From JACZYA01 sp965247455 (lineage in GTDB: Bacteria > Acidobacteriota > Terriglobia > Acidiferrales > 2-02-FULL-67-57): 64,000 nt of DNA. Below, piece after piece: positions 27,153-35,352 of this stretch; position 1 is the first letter of the stretch; each line of letters starts with the position of its first letter. The DNA lies in assembly GCA_965247455.1 (NCBI GenBank), contig CBDFHE010000015.1:186001-250000 (forward strand), written 5' to 3'. The notes beneath the pieces were generated by a model. The model saw only the letters and a program-made list of their open reading frames with translations. It searched no databases and was not told the DNA's origin. The translations under genes were made by a program, and so were the position numbers.

Positions 27153-27509
27153 AGATGGTAATTCCTATCGTATCGAGCCTTGTAATAGCAAGAGCGAAGC
27201 TACGGCGAAAAAGATCTTACGGTGAATTTCTCGCAGGTCATGGGAATAGGAAAAAAGTCACAAAGTTGGCGCGAGAGTGAGTTTCTCGGGTGTAGTGCAA
27301 GTATAGGTAGAACTAGTTCGGAAAGCGGGTCCAGCGATAGCAGGGAAAATCACATAAGCGGTAGATACGAAGATGGTTACGAGCATTCCCCTGGTAGAAG
27401 TTTAGGTCATGCTCCATAGGTGGAACCGCCCATTGACCAATAGGACGGGGGCGGGAAAATCGGCGCAGTAGTCGCGAAGCAAGAAACTTTTTGAGGAGGG
27501 CTCCAGAAA
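27153..27509. other. Gene-free upstream region of the secreted-peptide locus
   Basis: No gene seen. The region is unusually purine-rich, with GAGGAGG at about 27493-27499 serving as ribosome-binding site for the next gene. TTGACCAATAGG at about 27434 could include a -35 box, but no confident -10 follows. No known riboswitch pattern was recognised. Confidence 0.4.
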
Positions 27510-27674
27510 ATGAGGCGTATAATTGCGTTTTTGATGTTTGCGCTGTTGTTGCTGTGTTCGGTCGTCGGGCTGAAGAACATCGCAACGCAGAGTGCCCCGG
27601 GCAGTGCGCCGGTGGTGTTGGCAAGCGGTGGTTCGCCGCCACCGCCGATTCCCCGCGATGGGGGCGGGAACTAG
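27510..27674 (+). CDS. 54-residue secreted peptide ending in Pro/Gly-rich tail
   Basis: ATG 27510 to TAG 27674, with GAGGAGG 11 bases upstream. The N-terminus (two Arg then a 15-residue Leu/Phe/Val core ending in CSVVG) is a signal peptide or membrane anchor. The remaining ~30 residues are LKNIATQSAPGSAP, VVLASGGS, PPPPIPRDGGGN: no secondary structure expected, extended and exported. It is followed by a multi-pass membrane protein (now frameshifted) and a one-pass membrane protein, in the same direction. It may be a structural peptide or a signalling peptide; no family recognised. Confidence 0.7.
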   Translation: MRRIIAFLMFALLLLCSVVGLKNIATQSAPGSAPVVLASGGSPPPPIPRDGGGN

Positions 27675-27741
27675 CCTCGGAACGTAGCTAGCCGGGTCTA
27701 GTTTTCGGGATGCGTGTGGGGTAGAATCTGCGAGCTAGACC

Positions 27742-28484
27742 ATGGTTGGTACCTATGAGTTGAGCATTGAGGTGCTCAGCGTGTTGCTCGCGCTGGGCAG
27801 CGTAGTTTTGTGTCTGCGGCAGGGTTTCTTTAGCCGCTATCTTATCCTCAATCTTTAATCTTTACTTGTTAGCGAACGTTGCCTTTACCTTGGGCTGCTA
27901 TTATGTCCGATCTCTTTACGGCTACAGGTCAGTGGAGTATTTCAATTTTTACTATACCGGCGATGCCATTCCCAACATCGTAGGGTATTTGGTTATTGGC
28001 AGCTTTTTTGACCGCCTGCTACGGCACTCCACATTCCACAGATATGTCGATTCGTCCCACTCTGGCGATTTTCTTCTTGCTCATCGCAGGAATTTCTGCC
28101 CTTTTCATCGCCGGCAGTGTGGATCGGTTGTATCCCCGCTTTGTGATTGAATTCCAGCAGAATCTGTATTTCGTCGGGGTGTTGCTTACCTTCCTCTTGT
28201 GGATGTCGGTCAATTACCTTGCCGTCCAAAGTCGAAGGTTTATCCTTCTCGTCTCCGGGCTCGGCATTTACTTCGCCGCTCACGCGGCGAACTATGCCGT
28301 TCGTTTTCTTTTTCCCAGCTTGAGCGCCCTGACACTGATAGTCCCTCCGTTAGCCTATAACTTCATAGTGGGTCTGTGGCTGTATACCTTCCTTTGGGTT
28401 CCCGAGGAAGAAGTGGCGGTGCAGCCCGTGCGACAAGTATTTCAGCGGCTCGCTCTGGTGGGAGCGCATTCTTTGCGAAAGTGA
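27742..28484 (+). pseudogene. Multi-pass membrane protein, broken by two frameshifts
   Basis: Three overlapping frames together make one membrane protein of about 245 residues with roughly seven hydrophobic segments. Frame one begins at ATG 27742 (MVGTYELSIEVLSVLLALGS) and stops at 27858. The next piece continues YLLANVAFTLGCYYV, and the last runs from about 28050 (SIRPTLAIFFLLIAGISALF) to a stop at 28484, including FVGVLLTFLLWMSVNYL and YNFIVGLWLYTFLWVPEEE. The first break coincides with a 7-bp tandem duplication (AATCTTT twice, at about 27850-27863); the second is near 28045-28060. Function unknown; it resembles seven-TM sensor-type proteins in outline only. Confidence 0.7.
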
Positions 28485-28490
28485 GGTCCG

Positions 28491-28952
28491 ATGTTTGCCA
28501 CCTTCATTAGCGTATTCATCCTGCTTAGCTCGTTAGCCTTCCTTTTTTCCTGGTTGCGGGCGGCTTCCCGCGCCGCTTTGCGGCAGACTTTCGAGCGTGA
28601 CTATTCGGCCGATGTCGCCGAGGCCAGCCAACTGGAGTTCTTGGCCATCCGCCGCGCCCTGCAGGAATATCCAGAGGAGATCGCCGACTACAGCGGCGTC
28701 TTGACTACTCTCGAACGCGACTACGAAGCCCTGACCTACCTGCTCCGCAACGCCGGCACTGTCCATGTGGGGAAGTATTCGCGTGTGGAACGCCTCTTGA
28801 TGTTGGATTTCCAGTTGCTCCGTTTCTGGGTGCGTGTGAAGCGCATCTTGGGACTGCAAAGCTGGCACTCGGCGTTGCTGGAGATGACCTCCATCCTCCA
28901 GTATTTTGGCAATGTCATGGGCCAGCGCTTGGCCACCTTCCCTCTTCCCTAG
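28491..28952 (+). CDS. Single-pass membrane protein, function unknown
   Basis: 153 residues beginning 6 bases after the stop of the broken membrane protein. Residues 1-22 (MFATFISVFILLSSLAFLFS) form a membrane anchor; the rest is a soluble helical domain (FERDYSADVAEASQLEFLAI, SGVLTTLERDYEALTYLLRN, LLMLDFQLLRFWVRVKRILG). It appears intact, so it may still be made from the same transcript. Probably works with the upstream membrane protein; no family recognised. Confidence 0.65.
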   Translation: MFATFISVFILLSSLAFLFSWLRAASRAALRQTFERDYSADVAEASQLEFLAIRRALQEYPEEIADYSGVLTTLERDYEALTYLLRNAGTVHVGKYSRVERLLMLDFQLLRFWVRVKRILGLQSWHSALLEMTSILQYFGNVMGQRLATFPLP

Positions 28953-29098
28953 CAGAGTTGGTTTTGCCCACGCCACTGCGGGTCTTTGTCCCTAGCCTTT
29001 TCTCAAAGTACGATTTGGTTTTCTCGGGGCGCGGTTAAGCGTGGCAAGTTCACGCCGACCCCTGCGTCTGTGCCGGTGGAGAAAGGCGGTGGTGGGCG

Positions 29099-30052
29099 TC
29101 ACTGCGCGATCAAGAGAGTCTGCGCGAAGGGCCATTCCTCATCCATCCACTGGGCCTCGCACCGAAAGCCGCCTCGCTTCCCCAGTTGAATTACTTCCTG
29201 CGGGTTGAACTTGTGGGAGCTCTCTGTCCAGATAGTCTCCTCCCGGCGTAACGGCACGGTAAGGTCAGCTTTGCTAATTATGACCGTTTGCTGGACGCTC
29301 GAGCGGAGATGCATCTCGATCCGGCGCTCGCGGGCATGGTAGCGAGCCAGATGTTGGAATTGTGAAAGATCAAAATCGGCGTCGAGCTCGCGATTGATGC
29401 GGGCCAGCAAGTTCAAATTGAAAGCGGCGGTGACGCCCAGGGGGTCATCGTAGGCAAGCATGAGTTGCCGGGTGGATTTTTCCAGGTCGGTGCTCAGCAG
29501 GAAGCCGTCGCCGGGGCGGAGGGTTCCGCGCACCTCTCGGATAAATTCCTGGGCGGCGGGGCGCTCGAAGTTTCCGATCGTGCTTCCCAGGAACAACACC
29601 AGCAGGCGTGTATCGGGCGGGCGGCCCGCAACCACCTCGCGCAATCCTGGCAGATAGGAGCGTTGCAGCGCTACTACGGAGACTGATTTCAAGTGTTCCA
29701 GTTCCTGCTGGCAGCGGCGCAGCGCGGCCGCCGAGACGTCAATCGGATGGTAGAGGATGAGCTGCTGGCAAGAGAGCGATTCCAAAATCAATCGGGTTTT
29801 TCGCCCGTTGCCGCTGCCCAACTCCGCCACCATCAAGGGCGGCGCCATCCGCTCCGCCAGCTCGCCGGCGTGGCGGCGAACCAAGCGCTCGTCGGCGCGC
29901 GTCAGTCCGTACTCGGGCAGCGCGCAAATCGCTTCAAACAGCGCTGAGCCCACATCGTCGTACAGATACTTCGAGGGCAGCTCCTTCAGGCCCTTCTTGT
30001 TCAGGCCGGCCCGCACGTCGCGGGCAAACTCGTTCACGAGATGGGTGGCCAC
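29099..30052 (-). CDS. egtD: Histidine N-alpha-methyltransferase, ergothioneine biosynthesis
   Basis: 317 residues. The EgtD family pattern is clear: KELPSKYLYDDVGSALFEAI, ...LPEYGLTRADERL..., VAELGSGNGRKTRLIL (SAM loop, 75-90), LVLFLGSTIGNF, LLSTDLEKS, YDDPLGVTAAFNLNLLARIN and TESSHKFNPQEV. The enzyme trimethylates histidine to hercynine, first step in ergothioneine synthesis. The usual LPEYYPTR tyrosine pair is here LPEYGLTR: one Tyr is Gly. It lies 37 bases downstream of egtB. Confidence 0.95.
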   Translation of the reverse strand: MATHLVNEFARDVRAGLNKKGLKELPSKYLYDDVGSALFEAICALPEYGLTRADERLVRRHAGELAERMAPPLMVAELGSGNGRKTRLILESLSCQQLILYHPIDVSAAALRRCQQELEHLKSVSVVALQRSYLPGLREVVAGRPPDTRLLVLFLGSTIGNFERPAAQEFIREVRGTLRPGDGFLLSTDLEKSTRQLMLAYDDPLGVTAAFNLNLLARINRELDADFDLSQFQHLARYHARERRIEMHLRSSVQQTVIISKADLTVPLRREETIWTESSHKFNPQEVIQLGKRGGFRCEAQWMDEEWPFAQTLLIAQ

Positions 30053-30089
30053 GGCGCGTGTGGACCTCCGGTCTCCTTTGCGTGCGGAA

Positions 30090-31415
30090 TCAATTCTCTA
30101 CGCAGCGGAAGGCGGCGTAGGCGTAGGGATAATGCGGTTGAAACCAGTTGCGGAACGACCGCCGCAGCATGCAAGCCGCGGTGCGCGCTGAGCCCCCCTT
30201 GATGACGTAGTGCTTCCCGTCGAAGAAGTTGGCGGAATATCCGGGGTAGAGAGGAAACGGCTGGAAACCCGGGAAAGGTTCAAACAGCGTGGAGGTCCAT
30301 TCCCAGCCATTGCCGATCAGGTCGGCGACACCGAAGGCGCTGTTGCCGGCCGGATGGGCGCCGACCGGGGTGGGGTCCCAACGATGAAAGTCACAGTTTC
30401 CGCGGCTCGCATCCGGCGGCTCGTTCCCCCAAGGGTAGCTTCGTTCGTGTCCCGCCGGCGTGCCGTAGGCAGCCCGGTGAAGTTGCTCCTCCGTCGGCAG
30501 CGCTTTTCCCGCCCAGCGAGCGTAGGCGGCGGCTTCAGCGTGACTGACGTAGACCGGCCAGTCGAGCGGGAGTGGGATTTCCTCGAACATAGTTCGGTAG
30601 TGCCAGCGATCGCCGCCCCTTCGCCAGAAATTCGGATAGCTGACGTTCATGCGCGTTTTCCAGTTCCAGTCACTTTCGCTCCATAGGTTCCGGTCTTGGT
30701 AGCCGCCGGCGCGGAGGAATTCCAGGTATTGACTGTTGGTGACATTGTAGGCGTCTAGGGCAAAGCCGGGCACGCCAACCGCGTGCGCTTCAAATTCATT
30801 GTCCCAGCCAAACAAGCCCTTTTCCGATCGTGCCAGTCCCAGCGTCGCCCTGCCGGATGGGATCTCCACCGTGTGTGGCTGCGCAGGTGATGCAGGTAGT
30901 TCTGGTACAATCGGCTGCACAACTTTTTTCTCCGGGGGCAACTGGTGCAGCAGGTAAAGGAGGGTCTCGGCGTGCATCAAGCGGTGCTCGATGGCAATGT
31001 GAAAAATCGCTCCGTCTTGTGCCTCTGGTCGGGGAGAGTCCGTGGAAAAGGTTTCGCTCACAAGCCGGTCCACTGTCTGACGGACGCGTTGATTGTATCG
31101 GCAAATCTCGGCCACCGAGGGCCAGTCCGAGGGTGTGTCGGTCGGCAAGTTCCCCTCCACTGGATCAATGCCAAAGGCAAACAGTTGGTCGAACTCTTCC
31201 TGGAACGGTTCAAGGTTGAAGGCGCCGCGACACACCGTGTTCCAATCGAAGGCCTCCATGTGACCCAGGTAGAAGATGATGCGGTGCCGTTCTGGGAGGG
31301 GGCGTTCGTAGAAGGCTCCAGGGCGCAGCAGCCCGAAAAGTTCATCGCTGCGGGCGCGGGCCTCCGCCAACTGCCTTCGGAGCGTAGTGCATTCCTCGAG
31401 GTGCATAGAAGCCAT
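30090..31415 (-). CDS. egtB: Ergothioneine biosynthesis sulfoxide synthase EgtB-type enzyme
   Basis: 441 residues. An N-terminal DinB-like domain contains H52 (YLGHMEAFDW) and the iron motif H144-x3-H148-x-E150 (HRLMHAE); a C-terminal formylglycine-generating-enzyme-like domain runs from about 190 (VEIPSGRATLGL) through GFALDAYNVTNSQYLEFL and GNGWEWTSTLFEPFPGF to YAYAAFRCVEN. EgtB uses iron and O2 to join hercynine to a thiol donor (gamma-glutamyl-cysteine or cysteine); which donor is not clear from the motif. egtC and egtE are not nearby. The gene is 37 bases before egtD and divergent from an ABC importer. Confidence 0.95.
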   Translation of the reverse strand: MASMHLEECTTLRRQLAEARARSDELFGLLRPGAFYERPLPERHRIIFYLGHMEAFDWNTVCRGAFNLEPFQEEFDQLFAFGIDPVEGNLPTDTPSDWPSVAEICRYNQRVRQTVDRLVSETFSTDSPRPEAQDGAIFHIAIEHRLMHAETLLYLLHQLPPEKKVVQPIVPELPASPAQPHTVEIPSGRATLGLARSEKGLFGWDNEFEAHAVGVPGFALDAYNVTNSQYLEFLRAGGYQDRNLWSESDWNWKTRMNVSYPNFWRRGGDRWHYRTMFEEIPLPLDWPVYVSHAEAAAYARWAGKALPTEEQLHRAAYGTPAGHERSYPWGNEPPDASRGNCDFHRWDPTPVGAHPAGNSAFGVADLIGNGWEWTSTLFEPFPGFQPFPLYPGYSANFFDGKHYVIKGGSARTAACMLRRSFRNWFQPHYPYAYAAFRCVEN

Positions 31416-31510
31416 GCTTATTTATCGGGATGCGGCCGGAATGTCAACCCACGCGCAAGCGGTTTCGTGCCCGGGTTTGCACGGCCAGCTTTGACGGCGC
31501 AGGCAGAGTG

Positions 31511-32269
31511 ATGGACAACGGCGTCATTCAGTGCCACCGGGTTTCCTATCGCCTTAGCGACGGCCGCGCGCTTGTCTCCGATCTCAGCTTTACTGTCGGA
31601 CGGGGGGAAACTCTGGTTTTGCTGGGACGCAGCGGCTCGGGCAAGACCACCACGCTCAAGTTGATCAATCGCCTGCTCGAACCCACCGCTGGCGAGGTTT
31701 GGGTCGAGGGACGCGCAACCACAGCCTGGGACCCGATTCGCCTGCGGCGCCGCATCGGTTACGTCATTCAAGAGGTCGGGTTGATGCCGCACCTGACGGT
31801 GGAGGAGAACGTCGGCCTGGTGCCGCGCCTGGAAGGGTGGGAGCCGGAGCGCGTGAGCACCCGCGTGCGCGAGCTGCTCAACCTGGTGGGCCTGGACCCG
31901 AGCGAGTTTGCCCGGCGCCGGCCGCACCAGCTCTCCGGCGGACAGCGGCAACGCGTGGGCGTGGCTCGGGCGCTGGCGGCCGACCCGCCCGTGTTGCTGC
32001 TGGACGAGCCCTTCGGCGCCCTCGACCCGGTAACCCGCGCAGAGTTGCAGCGCGAGTTCCGCCGCTTGCAGGAGCAACTGCAGAAGACGGCTGTATTCGT
32101 CACCCACGACGTGCGTGAGGCGCTGCTGCTGGGGACGCGCATTGCGCTGGTGGCTGACGGCCGGCTGGTGGCCGTTCATCCCCCGGCGGAGTTTCTCCGC
32201 GCGCAAGAGCCGGAGGTGGCGGCTTTTGTTTCCGTGCTGCGCGGGTGGCAGGAAAAAATAACCTTGTGA
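31511..32269 (+). CDS. ATPase of an OpuC/ProV-type ABC importer
   Basis: 252 residues from ATG 31511. Walker A is GRSGSGKT at 39-46, the ABC signature LSGGQ at 141-145 and Walker B VLLLDEP at 161-167. The Q-loop is in IGYVIQEVGLMPHLTVEENV, typical of quaternary-amine (QAT) ATPases. No CBS domains follow, which separates it from the OpuA-type. It powers uptake through the permease and lipoprotein encoded next, in one operon. It lies 95 bases from the divergent egtB, so the substrate may be ergothioneine or a related betaine; this is inference. Confidence 0.9.
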   Translation: MDNGVIQCHRVSYRLSDGRALVSDLSFTVGRGETLVLLGRSGSGKTTTLKLINRLLEPTAGEVWVEGRATTAWDPIRLRRRIGYVIQEVGLMPHLTVEENVGLVPRLEGWEPERVSTRVRELLNLVGLDPSEFARRRPHQLSGGQRQRVGVARALAADPPVLLLDEPFGALDPVTRAELQREFRRLQEQLQKTAVFVTHDVREALLLGTRIALVADGRLVAVHPPAEFLRAQEPEVAAFVSVLRGWQEKITL

Positions 32270-32282
32270 TGCGAGGTGGCGG

Positions 32283-32918
32283 GTGAACGTCTTCGATTTT
32301 CTGTTCCACAATCGGGCTGAAGTATTGGCGTTGACGCTCGAGCACCTGGCGCTGGTGGCGGTCGCTATGCTGATCGCCGTTGCGCTCGGCATCCCGCTGG
32401 GGATTCTGGTGACGCGGCAGCAAGCGCTTCGCCGGTGGGTTCTGGGCACGGCGAACATTTTCCAGACCGTGCCCAGCCTGGCGCTCTTCGGTTTCCTGAT
32501 TCCTGTGCCGCTCCTGGGCGGCATCGGCGGCCGCACGGCCATCGTGGCGCTGGTGCTGTACGCTTTGCTGCCCATCATTCGCAATACCTACGTGGGCATT
32601 TCCGGCGTCGATCCCGCCGTGGTGGAAGCCGCCCGCGGCATGGGCATGACCGACCGCCAACTCCTCTGGCAAGTCGAGATTCCCCTCGCGCTCGGAGTGA
32701 TTCTGGCCGGGATTCGCGTCGCCACGGTGATGTCGGTGGGTGTGGCCACGATTGCGGCCGCCATCGGCGCGGGCGGATTGGGGACTTATATCTTTCGCGG
32801 CTTGTCCATGGTGGACAATCAAATCATCCTGGCCGGCGCCATCCCGGCGGCGCTGCTGGCTTTGCTGGCCGACTTTTCTCTCGGCTGGGCCGAACGCCGC
32901 CTGCGAGTGCCCCGCTAG
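32283..32918 (+). CDS. OpuC-type ABC permease (betaine/choline/ergothioneine-like)
   Basis: 211 residues, start GTG 32283, 13 bases after the ATPase stop. Five to six hydrophobic segments; TVPSLALFGFLIPVPLLGGI and the cytoplasmic EAA loop (VDPAVVEAARGMGMTDRQLL) identify the QAT permease family. Unlike EgtU of some Gram-positives and Helicobacter, no binding domain is fused. It forms the membrane channel with itself as a dimer or with an unseen second permease. Confidence 0.9.
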   Translation: MNVFDFLFHNRAEVLALTLEHLALVAVAMLIAVALGIPLGILVTRQQALRRWVLGTANIFQTVPSLALFGFLIPVPLLGGIGGRTAIVALVLYALLPIIRNTYVGISGVDPAVVEAARGMGMTDRQLLWQVEIPLALGVILAGIRVATVMSVGVATIAAAIGAGGLGTYIFRGLSMVDNQIILAGAIPAALLALLADFSLGWAERRLRVPR

Positions 32919-32919
32919 C

Positions 32920-33801
32920 ATGCGACGCCTGGCCGTCATTCTCTTTGCCTGTCTGTTGGTAATCCTTTTGGGCTGCCGGTCGGGACGCGAGAACCGCATC
33001 GTCATCGCCTCGAAGAACTTCACCGAGCAGATCATCCTGGCCGAGCTCTTGGCGCAGCACATCCAAGCCCGCACCGGGCTTGCGGTGGAGCAGCGCGTCA
33101 ACCTAGGCGGCACCTTGATCTGCCACCAGGCCCTGCGCGCGGGTGAGGTTGACCTCTACGTCGAGTACACCGGCACGGCGCTCACCGCCATCCTGGGCGA
33201 GGAAACCATCGGCGATCCCGCAGCGGTGTACCGGCAGGTCAAGGCTGAATACATTCAACGTTTTGACGTGGAGTGGATGGAGCCCCTGGGCTTTGAAAAC
33301 ACCTTCGCCATCGTGGTGCGCGGCGAGGATGCCCGCCGCCTGAAATTGAAAACCATCTCCGATGTGGCCCGGCACGCGCCCGAGTGGCGCGCCGGCTTCG
33401 GCTACGAATTCATGGGGCGGTCTGACGGTTTCGCCGGCTTGGCCGCAACCTATGGACTGCGCTTCAGCCGCTCGCCCCGGACAATGGAGCTGGGCCTGCT
33501 CTACCGCGCGCTCAAGGAGAAGCAGGTGGATTTGGTGGCGGGCAATTCCACCGACGGGGTGATTGCCGCGCTCGACCTGGTGGTGCTGGAAGATGATCGC
33601 CATTACTTCCCGCCCTACCAGGCGGCTGCGGTGGTTCGCCGGGCGGCGCTCGACCGCCATCCGGGATTGCGTGAGGCGCTGGACGAGCTGGCAGGGTTGT
33701 TTTCCGAAGAGGAGATGCGCCGGCTGAACTACGCCGTCGATGGCCGGCACCGCGACGTGAAAAACGTGGTGCGGGACTTTCGCCGCGCCAAAGGGCTCTA
33801 G
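32920..33801 (+). CDS. OpuC-type substrate-binding lipoprotein
   Basis: 293 residues from ATG 32920, one base after the permease stop. The signal peptide ends in a lipobox (LVILLGC, Cys20), so the mature protein is membrane-anchored. The OpuAC/OsmF-type fold follows: IVIASKNFTEQIILAELLAQ, GGTLICHQALRAGEVDLYVE, YTGTALTAIL, AAVYRQVKAEY and LVAGNSTDGVIAALDLVVLE. It captures a quaternary-amine-like solute outside the inner membrane. The aromatic cage cannot be assigned without structure. Confidence 0.9.
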   Translation: MRRLAVILFACLLVILLGCRSGRENRIVIASKNFTEQIILAELLAQHIQARTGLAVEQRVNLGGTLICHQALRAGEVDLYVEYTGTALTAILGEETIGDPAAVYRQVKAEYIQRFDVEWMEPLGFENTFAIVVRGEDARRLKLKTISDVARHAPEWRAGFGYEFMGRSDGFAGLAATYGLRFSRSPRTMELGLLYRALKEKQVDLVAGNSTDGVIAALDLVVLEDDRHYFPPYQAAAVVRRAALDRHPGLREALDELAGLFSEEEMRRLNYAVDGRHRDVKNVVRDFRRAKGL

Positions 33802-33822
33802 GCCGTTATCTGAGGCAGCGGC

Positions 33823-34107
33823 CTAGCTTTGGATTTGCACTCCCTTCCAGAAGGCCACGTGGTCTTTGATCTGGTGAGCGGCCTCTTTGGGGTCCGGGTA
33901 GTACCAGGCGGCCGCCGGGTTGGTTTTTCCATTCGCTTCAAGGTTGTAGTAGCGCGCCACGCCTTTCCAGGGGCACACGGTGGTTTCCTGGCTGGGCTTG
34001 AAGTAGTCCCGTTGGAGGGAATCCGGCGGGAAATACTGGTTGCCTTCCACCACCACGCACTTGTCGCTTTCCGCCAGTACAACGCCTTCCCAGATTGCTT
34101 TGGGCAT
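33823..34107 (-). CDS. DUF427 family protein
   Basis: 94 residues, the usual size. MPKAIWEGVVLAESDKCVVV, EGNQYFPPDSL, TTVCPWKGVARYYNL and AWYYPDPKEAAHQIKDHVAF are typical of DUF427. The CPWKG segment and the Trp/Tyr-rich barrel suggest binding of a small molecule. Function is unknown. The gene is transcribed toward the transporter cluster and diverges from the YheT-like hydrolase. Confidence 0.9.
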   Translation of the reverse strand: MPKAIWEGVVLAESDKCVVVEGNQYFPPDSLQRDYFKPSQETTVCPWKGVARYYNLEANGKTNPAAAWYYPDPKEAAHQIKDHVAFWKGVQIQS

Positions 34108-34157
34108 AATGCTTTCCTCCTCCGTGCTTCTCCCTTTACTATAACGGGTTATCTGCC

Positions 34158-35237
34158 ATGAGCGATGCGGAAAATTTCGGTTCGGTTCGCCCCTCGGTGC
34201 AAGCCGGCTCTGCGGACTTCCACTCGCCCAGTTTTGTAGCTCCTTGGCTTCTTCGCAACGGCCATCTCATGACTTTCGCCGGAGCGCTATGGCCGCGTCG
34301 CTTTCCGGCCCTGCCGGATTCCGAAGCGCGCCTGGTTGAAGTTGCGCCTGAAGTGCGGCTGCGGCTGGACATCCACTGGCAGCCCCAGCGCGCTTCCCGT
34401 CCCACGCTCCTGCTGGTGCACGGGCTGGAAGGTTCCAGCCAATCGAACTATGTGCGGGGCACCGCCGAGAAAGCCTGGCGGGCCGGCATCAATGTAGTGC
34501 GGATGAACGTGCGCAACTGCGGAGATACGGAGCACCTGACGCCGTCGCTCTACCACTCCGGTCTCTCCGGCGACGTCCACGCGGTGGCGGAACATCTGCG
34601 CGCAACCGAGAGTCTCACGGAATTTCACTTGGTGGGGTTTTCCATGGGCGGCAACATGGTGCTCAAGCTGGCGGGCGAATGGGGCGCGCATCCGCCCCGC
34701 GAGGTGGCGAGCGTGGTCGCCGTCTGCCCGTCGCTTGACCTCGCCCGCTGCGCCGACGCTCTCGAACTTCCCGCCAACCGGTTCTATCAGTGGCGGTTCG
34801 TCGGCAGCCTCAAAGCCAGGCTGCGTCGCAAAGCTCGCCTCTTCCCTCAGCTCTATCAGGCCGATGGCCTGGATCGCGTCCGCACCGTGCGCGAGTTCGA
34901 CGATCTCTTCACCGCGCCGCATTTCGGCTTCGGCACCGCGGCCAACTACTACCGGCAAGCCAGCGCCCTGCCGTTGGTGGGCAACATCAAGCTGCCCACC
35001 CTCACCATCGCCGCTGAGGACGATCCTTTTATCCCTTTCGATTCTTTCCGCCACCCGGCCCTGGTCGAAAATCCGAACATCACCCTGTTGGCTCCCGAAC
35101 ACGGAGGCCACGTGGGATTTTTTGCTTCGCGTGGACCCGGCAGCGCCGGTGATGATGACCGCTACTGGGCGGAGAACCGCATCGTAGAGTTTTGCCGCAG
35201 CCACGCCCACAGTCCCCGGGGCTTGCTAGCAGACTAG
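34158..35237 (+). CDS. YheT-family alpha/beta hydrolase
   Basis: 359 residues. The YheT family begins FHSPSFVAPWLLRNGHLMT and contains LLLVHGLEGSSQSNYVRGTA, INVVRMNVRNCGDTEHL, HLVGFSMGGNMVLKLAGEW (nucleophile Ser), the Asp in IAAEDDPFIP and the His in EHGGHVGFF. These cytosolic esterase-like hydrolases (related to human ABHD1/3) act on lipids or short esters; the substrate is unknown. Divergent from DUF427 with a 50-base gap. Confidence 0.9.
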   Translation: MSDAENFGSVRPSVQAGSADFHSPSFVAPWLLRNGHLMTFAGALWPRRFPALPDSEARLVEVAPEVRLRLDIHWQPQRASRPTLLLVHGLEGSSQSNYVRGTAEKAWRAGINVVRMNVRNCGDTEHLTPSLYHSGLSGDVHAVAEHLRATESLTEFHLVGFSMGGNMVLKLAGEWGAHPPREVASVVAVCPSLDLARCADALELPANRFYQWRFVGSLKARLRRKARLFPQLYQADGLDRVRTVREFDDLFTAPHFGFGTAANYYRQASALPLVGNIKLPTLTIAAEDDPFIPFDSFRHPALVENPNITLLAPEHGGHVGFFASRGPGSAGDDDRYWAENRIVEFCRSHAHSPRGLLAD

Positions 35238-35263
35238 CTGCGATTTTGCGCTGCTGCGACTGG

Positions 35264-35352
35264 TTACAGCTCCCGCAGCGCCGTCGCCACCGGCATTCGG
35301 GCGGCCCGAATAGCGGGGAAGATGCCGCTGTGTTGCGGTTCAGCGCAAATGG
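35264..35352 (-). pseudogene. 3' remnant of an ABC-transporter permease (MacB/FtsX type)
   Basis: The minus strand encodes HSGIFPAIRAARMPVATALR followed by a short end and TAA (35266-35264). This is the C-terminus common in large MacB/FtsX-type permeases of this lineage (...P..RAARM.PV.ALR). Only about 28 codons remain before the sequence becomes unrelated. A truncation has removed the rest; the break lies near a tRNA remnant. Confidence 0.6.
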
